This document shows positions 1-6,968 of a stretch of DNA of 9,464 nucleotides, in pieces. The position numbers and the translations under genes were made by a program. The stretch is from the NCBI GenBank assembly GCA_934364765.1, contig CAKRMO010000024.1, forward strand, positions 1-9,464, in the 5' to 3' direction. Source of the stretch: an uncultured Bacteroidaceae bacterium (GTDB lineage: Bacteria > Bacteroidota > Bacteroidia > Bacteroidales > Bacteroidaceae). How positions within the stretch are numbered: the first letter of the stretch is position 1; every line of letters begins with the position of its first letter. The notes under the pieces are model-generated. The model searched no databases. It worked only from the letters and a program-made list of their open reading frames with translations, and was not told the DNA's origin.

Positions 1-2
1 AA

Positions 3-770
3 GCATACGCTTCCGGTTTCTCGGATCGTCATTGGGGTGAACTCAATGATGAAGACGGTGTGATAAACATGAAAATACACAATGTATTTATCGCTGCACT
101 TGGTCCCGACATTCAGTACTATTCTGCATTATCCCGTTCTCTTGACAGCAGCTTGGGAAATATGCTGGAGAAAATGGCTATAAATATTGCGACCCTCAAC
201 TATGAGGTAACCCAATATGTGGAAGGGTTTATATATCAAGAACAAACTGATTTTATCGCCGAACTTCTTGAATCCTATAAAAATACAAAAGGCGCAAACC
301 ACAAGAAGCCTGTGGTGGAAGACTATATTGGAATAAGCCATAAAAACACGACTGCCCAACACAGCAAACGCCATGAAAGTGATTATTACCTGAAGGATGC
401 AGAAACAGGCATGCACTATCTTATTGAGTTAAAGATTGGCGGTGATCTTGACAACAAGAAGGCGCGTTCCGAAAAAGAAGCGTTGTTGGAGCAGTATTGC
501 ATCTTGGCAAATACCCTTGGGACAGAAGACAACATCAAAATCTGTTTCGCGACGGCTTATAACAGATACGGAGAAGGAAATCCCTGGAAACAGGGGAGAG
601 TACGGCAATTCTTTGCCGATGAAGAGCTTCTCATTAGCGGAAAGTTTTGGAATTTGGTTTGCAAATCCGAACGAGGGCACGAAATAGTTCTTGATGAATA
701 CAGGAAAAACGCCAATTTAATAGTTGATGCCCTGACCCGTATAAAAGCAGCATATTTACCTGACGACTGA
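3..770 (+). CDS. Type II restriction endonuclease, PD-(D/E)XK fold, TdeIII-like (5' end probably outside window)
   Basis: Probable restriction endonuclease that cuts DNA not protected by the two methyltransferases encoded directly downstream. Counting from the GTG at 60, a PD-(D/E)XK nuclease core is visible: Asp108, then Glu123-Leu-Lys125 in a hydrophobic beta-strand (YLIELK), followed by a charged helix (residues 128-147). The later segments ICFATAYNRYGEG (161-173) and ELLISGKFWNL (189-199) resemble the C-terminal part of TdeIII-family type II enzymes as I recall them. In-frame starts are GTG at 60 and ATG at 69, neither with a ribosome binding site, but the frame stays open to the left edge and reads like protein (GFSDRHWGELNDEDG). 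Family members usually have about 50 residues before the conserved RSL..SLG helix, so the true start is probably upstream. The stop overlaps the next start by one base. Family assignment is from memory of motifs; the recognition site cannot be read. Confidence 0.6.
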   Translation, partial: AYASGFSDRHWGELNDEDGVINMKIHNVFIAALGPDIQYYSALSRSLDSSLGNMLEKMAINIATLNYEVTQYVEGFIYQEQTDFIAELLESYKNTKGANHKKPVVEDYIGISHKNTTAQHSKRHESDYYLKDAETGMHYLIELKIGGDLDNKKARSEKEALLEQYCILANTLGTEDNIKICFATAYNRYGEGNPWKQGRVRQFFADEELLISGKFWNLVCKSERGHEIVLDEYRKNANLIVDALTRIKAAYLPDD

Positions 771-1612
771 TGAAAGACCCTAATTGGAGAAAATGCACAT
801 TATGTGGTAACAGCCGGGATTTGATAAAAGACATCCCATCAAATTCCATTGACTTCATTTTGACAGATCCGCCATATAATTTAGGGCAACACTCTACTGG
901 CAATATCCCATTGCGTGGGCGTTCTGCAATGAACAATGACGTTGCGGAATGGGACAAAATAGATTTTAACCCGGAAGAATGGGCTGATGAATTTATCAGA
1001 ATATTAAAGCCTACAGGCAATTTGTTTATATTCACCTCCTATAACCAGTTAGGGCGTTGGTACAATTGTCTTGACAATAAGTTCGACACAACGAATTTTA
1101 TGGTTTGGCACAAGACAAACCCCGCCCCAAAAATATTCAAAGCGGGATTTCTGAACAGTTGCGAAATGATCTTCACCTGTTGGAATAAATCACACACTTG
1201 GAATTTCTTGTCTCAAAAAGAAATGCACAATTTCATCGAGACACCTATATGTATGCGCCCGGAGAGATTGAGCAACCCCAAGCATCCGGCACAAAAGCCT
1301 GTTTCAATATTGAAAAAGATGATAGAGATAGCTTCAAACAAAGATGATATTGTATTTGACCCTTTTATGGGAGTAGGCTCTACAGGGGTGGCCGCACTTG
1401 ACTTGAACCGCCGGTTTATCGGTATCGAATTGGCTCCGGAATATTTTGCGGCCGCAAAGAAGCGCATAGAGAAGGCTCTGCAACAAGAAGATGTTTTTTC
1501 AAAATACGATGCACTCGAAACCACAGACACGCTGCACGAGCCAACTGCTTCTTATAGCAGCACCTTTACTGTAAATGATGAAATAAATGCCTTTTTTGCC
1601 ACAAAAGCATAA
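770..1612 (+). CDS. Beta-class DNA methyltransferase (N6-adenine or N4-cytosine), DPPY type
   Basis: Transfers a methyl group from S-adenosylmethionine to an exocyclic amino group in DNA, protecting the target of the adjacent nuclease. The motif order is that of the beta class: catalytic motif IV first (TDPPYNLG, Asp33-Tyr36), the target-recognition region in the middle (about residues 60-165), then HPAQKP (about residue 173), and the SAM-binding motif I FDPFMGVGSTG (Asp197 onward) with FIGIEL after it. DPPY rather than SPPY favours N6-adenine. At 280 residues it is a normal length for this class, comparable to the second methyltransferase of DpnII/MboI systems. About 40 C-terminal residues lie beyond the catalytic fold. 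ATG at 770 overlaps the upstream TGA (TGATG), which implies translational coupling with the endonuclease. AT-rich like its neighbours. Confidence 0.9.
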   Translation: MKDPNWRKCTLCGNSRDLIKDIPSNSIDFILTDPPYNLGQHSTGNIPLRGRSAMNNDVAEWDKIDFNPEEWADEFIRILKPTGNLFIFTSYNQLGRWYNCLDNKFDTTNFMVWHKTNPAPKIFKAGFLNSCEMIFTCWNKSHTWNFLSQKEMHNFIETPICMRPERLSNPKHPAQKPVSILKKMIEIASNKDDIVFDPFMGVGSTGVAALDLNRRFIGIELAPEYFAAAKKRIEKALQQEDVFSKYDALETTDTLHEPTASYSSTFTVNDEINAFFATKA

Positions 1613-1629
1613 GAAAGTTTTTTTACTGT

Positions 1630-2781
1630 ATGACGAATATTAAAAATGTGGAGCATAAACAAAGGGCGTGGCTGTCTCCCATAATAAAATGGCCTGGCGG
1701 AAAAGAAAAGGAATTGGAATACATCCTGCCCAGTCTTCCACGGTTTAACAGATATTTTGAGCCTTTTGTCGGAGGTGGCTCCGTTTTTATGGGGATCAGG
1801 GCTAACGAATATTTTATAAACGATCTTTCCAAAGAACTTATTCAACTGTACAGGAACATACGGATTGGCAACAAAGATTTTTTCAAGTATGCACGGGCAA
1901 TTGACGGTTCATGGATTAACGCCAACAGGTTTTTCTTGTCCAACAAGGAACTTGTCGATGTTTACATCAGCTATAGAAATGGGAATTTGCAAAAAGAAGA
2001 ACTCAAATTTGCAATAAACAAGTTTTGCACAGACAAAAAGGAAAGCATCCTGAATATTATAGGGAAAGATTTTGCAGCGTTACCATGCATACTTCTTTCA
2101 GAAATGGAGAAGAACCTTTTAAGAAAGATGACGCGTATGCACGAGCTGGAACAGAAAAAGCACGAACTTCCCCAAAAAGACTTGGACGACAATATAGAGA
2201 CCGCTATAAAGAGTGCGGTGTATATGAACTATCGTTACTTGTACAACAATGGCGGTATAAAAGGAAGCCTGCCCGACCTCCATTGTGCATTGTTCCTGTT
2301 TATAAGGAACTATGCTTATAGCGGTATGTTCCGCTACAGCAGCAAAGGCGACTTCAATGTTCCCTATGGCGGAATAGCGTATAACAGCAAGCAGATGTCA
2401 AAGAAACTGGACTATTATATGTCCGAGCCTTTAAGAAAGCATTTTTACAATGCGTTTATAACGAACCTTGATTTTGAGGAATTTCTCCGAAAACACAAAC
2501 CCGCCTCGGATGATTTCATATTCTTGGACCCGCCTTACGACAGTGAGTTCAGCACCTATGCCAACAATGAGTTCACCCAATCAGATCAAAAAAGGCTTGC
2601 TGATTTCATGATAAACGAATGTCCCTCCAAATGGATGATGATTATAAAATACACTGATTTTATATACGGGCTATACAATAAGGACGGCATCAACATACGG
2701 ACATTTGACAAAGAATACCTCGTCAGCTTCATGAACCGCAATGACAAAAAGGTTACTCATTTGCTGATTACTAACTACTGA
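1630..2781 (+). CDS. Alpha-class (D12, Dam-like) DNA adenine N6-methyltransferase
   Basis: Second modification enzyme of the cluster, methylating adenine N6 with S-adenosylmethionine. The alpha-class order is clear: PIIKWPGGK at residues 17-25 (motif X), YFEPFVGGGSVF at 42-53 (SAM-binding motif I), FINDLS near 62, the D12 signature RNYAYSGMFRYSSKGDFNVPYGG in the middle, and catalytic DPPY at 300-303. At 383 residues it is about 100 longer than Dam (about 270-280); the extra part is mostly the charged stretch around 105-190 between motif I and the target-recognition part. It starts 17 bp after the previous stop and belongs to the same transcription unit. With two methyltransferases for one nuclease, the target may be asymmetric, each enzyme treating one strand, or the pair may divide labour as in DpnII/MboI systems. 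Target sequence unknown. Confidence 0.92.
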   Translation: MTNIKNVEHKQRAWLSPIIKWPGGKEKELEYILPSLPRFNRYFEPFVGGGSVFMGIRANEYFINDLSKELIQLYRNIRIGNKDFFKYARAIDGSWINANRFFLSNKELVDVYISYRNGNLQKEELKFAINKFCTDKKESILNIIGKDFAALPCILLSEMEKNLLRKMTRMHELEQKKHELPQKDLDDNIETAIKSAVYMNYRYLYNNGGIKGSLPDLHCALFLFIRNYAYSGMFRYSSKGDFNVPYGGIAYNSKQMSKKLDYYMSEPLRKHFYNAFITNLDFEEFLRKHKPASDDFIFLDPPYDSEFSTYANNEFTQSDQKRLADFMINECPSKWMMIIKYTDFIYGLYNKDGINIRTFDKEYLVSFMNRNDKKVTHLLITNY

Positions 2782-3011
2782 CAGGCAATTGCCATTCATA
2801 GCCGGTGGCGGTTTGTTTTGGAAGAAATATTCTGCATAACCCACTATTAATGGCAATGGGTAACAAATCTGAATTCTGAAACATCTTCATTATTTCCATA
2901 CCTCATATTTCACATACCAGGTTTATTTCGTGTTGAATGTTCTCTTCTGTTATTTCCTCGGGGCGAGATGAAGGCTCAACCATTGAATACGCACCCTCTC
3001 CCGAACAGGCG
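2782..3011. other. AT-rich intergenic stretch after the restriction-modification genes
   Basis: No gene is supported here. The stretch remains AT-rich like the restriction-modification genes until about 2955, where GC-rich sequence begins. A perfect 9-bp inverted repeat (ATTGCCATT at 2788-2796 and AATGGCAAT at 2849-2857) spans a 52-base loop; without a U-tract it is not a convincing terminator and may be chance. An open frame on the plus strand from 2968 runs through the following repeat block but has no family resemblance and is not called. Confidence 0.5.
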
Positions 3012-3107
3012 TGAAAAAAGGTCTGATGTAGTCTGGATTATATCAGACATAATTTTTCCTGCGTCCTATGTAGTTTTTCCCATGTCCCATGTTGTTTTCG
3101 GTGGGCG
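3012..3107 (-). repeat. 21-bp-period tandem repeat block, copy 1
   Basis: Read on the minus strand, this block consists of four degenerate units of 21 bp, each with a core like ACTACATAGGACA: ACAACATGGGACA, ACTACATAGGACG, an altered third unit, and ACTACATCAGACC ending in a T-run. The same block occurs in the opposite orientation at 6969-7063, with roughly 10-15 differences over about 95 bp by eye. The third unit differs from copy 2 in a 17-bp core (3037-3053) that equals the reverse complement of the expected sequence. Position: between the convergent 3' ends of the restriction-modification operon and the metA operon. Function unknown; an intergenic dispersed repeat is the simplest reading. 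Confidence 0.75.
3021..3057. terminator. Probable bidirectional rho-independent terminator
   Basis: The arm GTCTGATGTA (3021-3030) pairs with TATATCAGAC (3039-3048) as a 10-bp stem with one G-U wobble and an 8-base loop. On the plus strand it is followed by ATAATTTTT; on the minus strand by CTTTTTTC. It therefore could end both the restriction-modification transcript (240 bp after its last stop) and the metA operon transcript (about 80 bp after its last stop). The stem is AT-rich, so it may be weak; on the minus strand the wobble becomes a C-A mismatch. Confidence 0.5.
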
Positions 3108-3125
3108 GAGTATGGTTTCGCGCAA

Positions 3126-4121
3126 TCAGATGTTCCTCGCCCCGCAAAAGGGACACGTGCCTTTGTGGCGCAACTTGTGCCCGCATTTGCCGCACACGTA
3201 TTTGTATGTGCGGTTTCTGCGGTATCTTACAAAGGCAAAGGCTGCGTAGGCAATGAAAAGCGGGTAGCCGGCATAAACCATGGTGGCTGCCGCAAATACA
3301 AGATAGACCACCATTGCCATTCCGGCAAGCGTGAGCAGGTATGGCACTGCCTCCTGCCACTCAAGTTTGTGCACTACATCGTCAAAGGCGGCTATGGCAA
3401 GAAGCGCAAGCCCCCAAACTCCCGTAATCATTGCCGACAGCACAAATGGCACGGCAAACGGGTTGAGGGTGGGGTGGAAATAGAACTCCTGCCACGTCTG
3501 CGGCACGAAATGCTGTATTGACGCGTAAACAAGCGCTATGAACGCCGTGTCAACGCAGAGCAGCGCGGGATATATGCTGTCGATGTCGTTGAAGTGCACA
3601 ATCCTCGCCTTCTTGCGCCTTATGGTTTTCAGAAGCCCCACCGCCACGGCAATGGCGGCGATGCAGCAGAGCGCAACGGTGCGCCTGTTGCCGAAAACAT
3701 GGATGAACTGCGAGATGGGGTCTTCGGGCACGACGTTTTTGAGGAGCGTGCTTTCGGCAAGCCAGCCTATTGTCATCTGGTCGCGGGCAATCTTCACCCA
3801 AACGCTGTCGGCGGCGCCGCCGTCAACCCTCGCGATGTCGGCAACTACAACCCTGTCGTCCCTGTGCACCCATGCCGTGTCGCCAAGCGACTGCATGATG
3901 TCTGCGGGCGACTGCGGCAGCAGCATGAGGCTGTCTCCGCTTACGAGAAAGTTGCTGTTTTCGGTGAAATGGTGGTTGTGGGAAAATTCTATCGAGTCGC
4001 GCTGCTGCGGCGTGCAGTCCCACTTCATGTCCATCTGCGGGCGCGGATAAGTGCAGCCCGCCGCGACAATTATTGCGGCAGCCAGCGCAAGCGCAATTCC
4101 AAGAAAACTATTCCTCGGCAT
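3126..4121 (-). CDS. Membrane lipoprotein with SH3-like domain, about five TM segments and C-terminal zinc ribbon
   Basis: Not a family I can name; it looks like a conserved unknown of Bacteroidales. The N-terminus is a lipoprotein signal peptide ending at VAAGC with Cys23 as the predicted lipidated residue. Residues about 50-140 form an extracytoplasmic part with an SH3-like stretch (DSVWVKIARDQMTIGWL). Hydrophobic segments follow at about 146-165, 183-206, 219-246, 258-276 and 278-298. The positively charged RYRRNRTYK then leads into a zinc ribbon with Cys310, Cys313, Cys323 and Cys326. Five crossings would place the SH3-like part outside and the zinc ribbon in the cytoplasm, agreeing with the positive-inside rule. 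ATG at 4121 overlaps the end of the upstream U32 gene by 14 bp, so it is very likely translated from the same message. It is last in the operon, about 80 bp before the hairpin at 3021-3048. Confidence 0.8.
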   Translation of the reverse strand: MPRNSFLGIALALAAAIIVAAGCTYPRPQMDMKWDCTPQQRDSIEFSHNHHFTENSNFLVSGDSLMLLPQSPADIMQSLGDTAWVHRDDRVVVADIARVDGGAADSVWVKIARDQMTIGWLAESTLLKNVVPEDPISQFIHVFGNRRTVALCCIAAIAVAVGLLKTIRRKKARIVHFNDIDSIYPALLCVDTAFIALVYASIQHFVPQTWQEFYFHPTLNPFAVPFVLSAMITGVWGLALLAIAAFDDVVHKLEWQEAVPYLLTLAGMAMVVYLVFAAATMVYAGYPLFIAYAAFAFVRYRRNRTYKYVCGKCGHKLRHKGTCPFCGARNI

Positions 4122-5928
4122 AAATCCTCATGATGCATTCCTTGCAGTCGAAGTCCAGACGGAAGCGACTTCCGTTTGCAAGGCGGAGAAACAGGTAGGA
4201 ACGGTCGCTGCCGCGCCTTTTGAGGCACATGCCGATTTCGTTGCGCAGACAGTAGCGGCACGTCATTATGGGGGCGTTTTGCGGCTCTTCAATCTCCCAT
4301 GCCGGCTCTACGCTTTCCGCCCCGCACTGCCTGTAGAATTTTTCCGCGAGCTTGTTTGCCACATTGGCGGAATACTCCACGCTCTCCAGCAAAGGCTTTT
4401 CGCGTGCGGCATCTGCCGTGGGGATTTTCGGGGTTTGGGTCATAAGCGAAGCCACAACGCTCCTGCGTGCTTCCGCCAGCAGTGAGGACGGTATGAAGTT
4501 TTCGTCGTTCTCTATTTCAACGCCGCCCGCCGCAAAACAAGTGCCGCCGAGCTTGGAGAGTTGCGCCACAATGTTGCCGCGCTGCGGACTGCGTGCCTTT
4601 TCGTGAGCAAAGTTTATTTGCGCATCGGCGTGGCGCGAAAGTTCGTCGGTTGCGGAAAGTGAATAGCCGCTTTCGGTTTCGGAAAGATTGAAGTCCAGCC
4701 TCAGCGTGCGCTCTGCCGAGGGCTTGGCAAGCAACTGCGAGAAAGCCTCGTCGTGATTGCGGAAAAGTCCGGTGTGGCACTTAATCTCCCGGGGCATGGA
4801 CGCGGGGAAAAGCCTCGTGCCCTCCGCACGGTTTGCGCGGAAGCCGCGAAGTTCGCCGCTGTCGGTGAAAAAGCACAGTCCGTCGCCGTTGGAAAACTTC
4901 TTGTGCCCCGAAACAAGGATGCTGTGTCCCCTCGTCTCGCATACCTCCCGCACCTCGCCAACCGGCTCGCCGATGCTCTTGGGTGTGGCGGGACAGGCAA
5001 GCCGCATGGTCCTGCCGTTCATGAAATAGTCCGTGAAGCCGCGGTTAAAGCTCTTTTCGGGCTTGGGTTCGAAAGCCAGGGCCACACTTCCCGCCGAACC
5101 CCTGCGGTATTCCTTGCGCCGCGCGAAAATTGCGTCAAGTTTCTTTCTGTACCAGGCCGTGATGTTCTTTACATACTCCGTGTCTTTCAGCCGTCCCTCT
5201 ATTTTCAGCGAGCTTACGCCGGCGTCCAGAAGTTGCTCAAGAAAGTCCGTGCGGTTAAGGTCGCGGAGCGACAAAAGGTGCTTGCCCTCGATTATCTTCA
5301 CGCCGTTTTCGGTTTCAAGGTCAAAGGGGAGGCGGCAGAACTGGGCGCACTCCCCACGGTTTGCGCTGCGCCCGAAACAATGCTGTGAGGCGTAGCAGCG
5401 TCCGCTCATGCTTACGCACAAAGCTCCGTGGACGAAAGCCTCAAGCCGCATTCCGGGGCACCGTTTGTGTATTCCGGCTATCTCCTCTATTGAAAGTTCC
5501 CTTGCAAGCACCGCCGTGGAGAAGCCTTCTTTGTAGAGCCGCACGATTTTCTCCGGCGTGCGGTTGTCGCATTGCGTGCTTGCGTGCAGGGCTATGGGCG
5601 GGAGTTCCATTTCGAGAAACGCCGCATCCTGCACAAGCAGCGCGTCAACGCCTATGCCGTAAAGCCGGCACGCCATTTCCCTTGCCTCCTCCAGCTCGTC
5701 GTCATACAATATGGTGTTGAGCGTAGCGTAAACTTTGGCATTGAAAAGGTGGGCGAAATCCACGAGACGCTTTATGTCGTCTATGCTGTTTGCCGCAGCC
5801 TCCCTTGCGCCGAATTTTGGCGCTCCTATATATACGGCGTCCGCTCCGTGGCGTATCGCCTCTATCCCTGTGTCCGCGTTGCGTGCGGGGGACAAAAGTT
5901 CTATGCAGCGTGTTTCTGCGGCTTTCAT
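4108..5928 (-). CDS. U32 family protein (peptidase U32 / RlhA-TrhP-like, putative RNA hydroxylation factor)
   Basis: The N-terminal half is a classical U32 domain: IELLSPARN (9-17), HGADAVYIGAPKFGAR (27-42), ATLNT (68-72), HASTQCDN (115-122), and the U32 signature EAFVHGALCVSMSGRCYAS at 163-181, followed by a cysteine-rich segment (Cys184, Cys194, Cys198). U32 proteins of this kind (RlhA, TrhP) act in 23S rRNA or tRNA hydroxylation and carry conserved cysteines thought to bind an iron-sulfur cluster; the peptidase label is historical. The C-terminus has a second cysteine cluster, CRYC...MC...FDCKEC, possibly another metal site. Length is 606 residues from the ATG at 5928, which overlaps the metA stop as ATGA. 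An in-frame start at 5988 would add 20 residues lying inside metA and precede the usual family start, so 5928 is preferred. Which RNA is the substrate cannot be told. Confidence 0.9.
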   Translation of the reverse strand: MKAAETRCIELLSPARNADTGIEAIRHGADAVYIGAPKFGAREAAANSIDDIKRLVDFAHLFNAKVYATLNTILYDDELEEAREMACRLYGIGVDALLVQDAAFLEMELPPIALHASTQCDNRTPEKIVRLYKEGFSTAVLARELSIEEIAGIHKRCPGMRLEAFVHGALCVSMSGRCYASQHCFGRSANRGECAQFCRLPFDLETENGVKIIEGKHLLSLRDLNRTDFLEQLLDAGVSSLKIEGRLKDTEYVKNITAWYRKKLDAIFARRKEYRRGSAGSVALAFEPKPEKSFNRGFTDYFMNGRTMRLACPATPKSIGEPVGEVREVCETRGHSILVSGHKKFSNGDGLCFFTDSGELRGFRANRAEGTRLFPASMPREIKCHTGLFRNHDEAFSQLLAKPSAERTLRLDFNLSETESGYSLSATDELSRHADAQINFAHEKARSPQRGNIVAQLSKLGGTCFAAGGVEIENDENFIPSSLLAEARRSVVASLMTQTPKIPTADAAREKPLLESVEYSANVANKLAEKFYRQCGAESVEPAWEIEEPQNAPIMTCRYCLRNEIGMCLKRRGSDRSYLFLRLANGSRFRLDFDCKECIMRIYAEE

Positions 5929-6806
5929 TTCTTGTTTACGTAATAGTTCAGCCAGTTGGAGTAGAATGCGTCTGCCGGTTTCTGCCACGAATATACCGGG
6001 CCTTTCTCCGGGTTGTTGCCGGCATAATAGTTTTCCGGCATTTCGATTTCAAGCCCCCGCGCCAGGTCGCGCCTGTATTCTGTGTCGAGCGTCGTGGGGG
6101 AATACTCAAGATGCCCCATCACGAAAAACTCGCTTCTGTTCTTGGGTTTCACAATCCCCACGCCCGAACTTTCTCCCTGCGCAAATATCTCAAGGTCGTC
6201 CACCTTGTCGATGTCGCTTTTGCGCACTTCGGTGTAGCGGCTGTGGGGCATGTTGAACACGCGGGGTATGTTGCGGAAAATGGGCAGGTCCTGCTTCATG
6301 AGTTCCTGCCTGTAAACTCCGAAAAGCTTCTTCGGCAAATCGTACTTCGGCACGCCGTAGTGGTGGTAAAGCCCAACCTGCGCACCCCAGCAGAGATACA
6401 CCGCCGAACCGATTTCCGTGCGCGACCAGTCGAAAATCTCGGTGAGCTGTTTCCAGTATCTCACGTCCTCGAACGGTATCCTTTCCACCGGTGCGCCCGT
6501 AACAATCATTCCTTCGTACTGGCGCGACGCAAGCTCGTCGAAATTGCGGTAGAAGGTGTCCATGTGCTCCTGCGGGGTGTTCTTGTACTTCTGCCCGCGT
6601 ATTTTCACGAGAACAAGCTCCACCGGCAGGCAGGTTTTTGAAAGCAGGCGTGCTATGTCGCTCTCCGTAACCTGCTTTATGGGCATGAGGTTCAAAAGCA
6701 GGATGCGCAAAGGCCTTACGCCCTGCGGGATTTCGGAATATAATTTTATGCCCTGCGCGGCAAGCTCCTTTATTGCCGGCAGATTTTTGGGTACATACAG
6801 TGGCAT
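5925..6806 (-). CDS. metA: Homoserine O-acetyltransferase (MetA/HTS family)
   Basis: Acylates the hydroxyl of L-homoserine in the first committed step of methionine synthesis, in the cytoplasm. The 293-residue protein starts MPLYVPKNLPA, the normal family N-terminus; an in-frame start at 6986 would add 60 unrelated residues and is rejected. Catalytic residues are present with a steady offset of three from E. coli MetA: Cys139 nucleophile (YLCWGAQ), His232 and Glu234 (GHLEYS), and Lys44 (MPIKQ). Position 108 (GAPVE), equivalent to residue 111 in E. coli, is glutamate; in this family Glu at 111 goes with acetyl-CoA and Gly with succinyl-CoA, so acetyl transfer is predicted despite the metA name. 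First gene of a three-gene operon; a −7 promoter element lies about 24 bp upstream. The leader is too short for a SAM riboswitch. Confidence 0.96.
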   Translation of the reverse strand: MPLYVPKNLPAIKELAAQGIKLYSEIPQGVRPLRILLLNLMPIKQVTESDIARLLSKTCLPVELVLVKIRGQKYKNTPQEHMDTFYRNFDELASRQYEGMIVTGAPVERIPFEDVRYWKQLTEIFDWSRTEIGSAVYLCWGAQVGLYHHYGVPKYDLPKKLFGVYRQELMKQDLPIFRNIPRVFNMPHSRYTEVRKSDIDKVDDLEIFAQGESSGVGIVKPKNRSEFFVMGHLEYSPTTLDTEYRRDLARGLEIEMPENYYAGNNPEKGPVYSWQKPADAFYSNWLNYYVNKK

Positions 6807-6829
6807 GGCGAAATATAGGTGTATCGTTG

Positions 6830-6837
6830 CAAAATTA
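6830..6837 (-). promoter_or_regulatory. Bacteroidota-type −7 element before metA
   Basis: TAATTTTG on the minus strand matches the TAnnTTTG −7 consensus of Bacteroidota housekeeping promoters, 24 bp before the metA ATG, giving a 5' leader of roughly 15-20 bases. No good TTTG −33 element is seen about 20 bp further upstream. Confidence 0.55.
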
Positions 6838-6968
6838 CGAAAAAATCCCACACGCATATATGTTATATGAGTTCGTGATAAAATACCGTTGAAAGCAGGG
6901 ACGGAATTGCGCGGCCGGCAAACTTGTTTTCGTGCTGGCGGGTTCGGAAACGATGCTGTATGCAGCAA

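Noticed and set aside
3012..3107. CRISPR array
   Set aside because: Units are contiguous 21-bp tandem copies without unique spacers, and no cas genes are present.
2968..3249. Plus-strand frame of 93 codons with a heptad-like SDIIFPxSYVVFP peptide
   Set aside because: The peptide arises because 21 bp is a multiple of three, so the tandem repeat stays open. The matching frame in copy 2 carries an in-frame TGA in place of the Trp codon. The C-terminal part is antisense to the lipoprotein gene.
4753..5388. Plus-strand frame of 211 codons inside the U32 gene, and another at 5790-6641
   Set aside because: Shadow frames of GC-rich genes with clear conserved motifs on the minus strand.
5928..5988. 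Longer U32 start at 5988
   Set aside because: It would add 20 residues lying within the metA coding region, whereas the ATG at 5928 forms an ATGA overlap and matches the usual family N-terminus.
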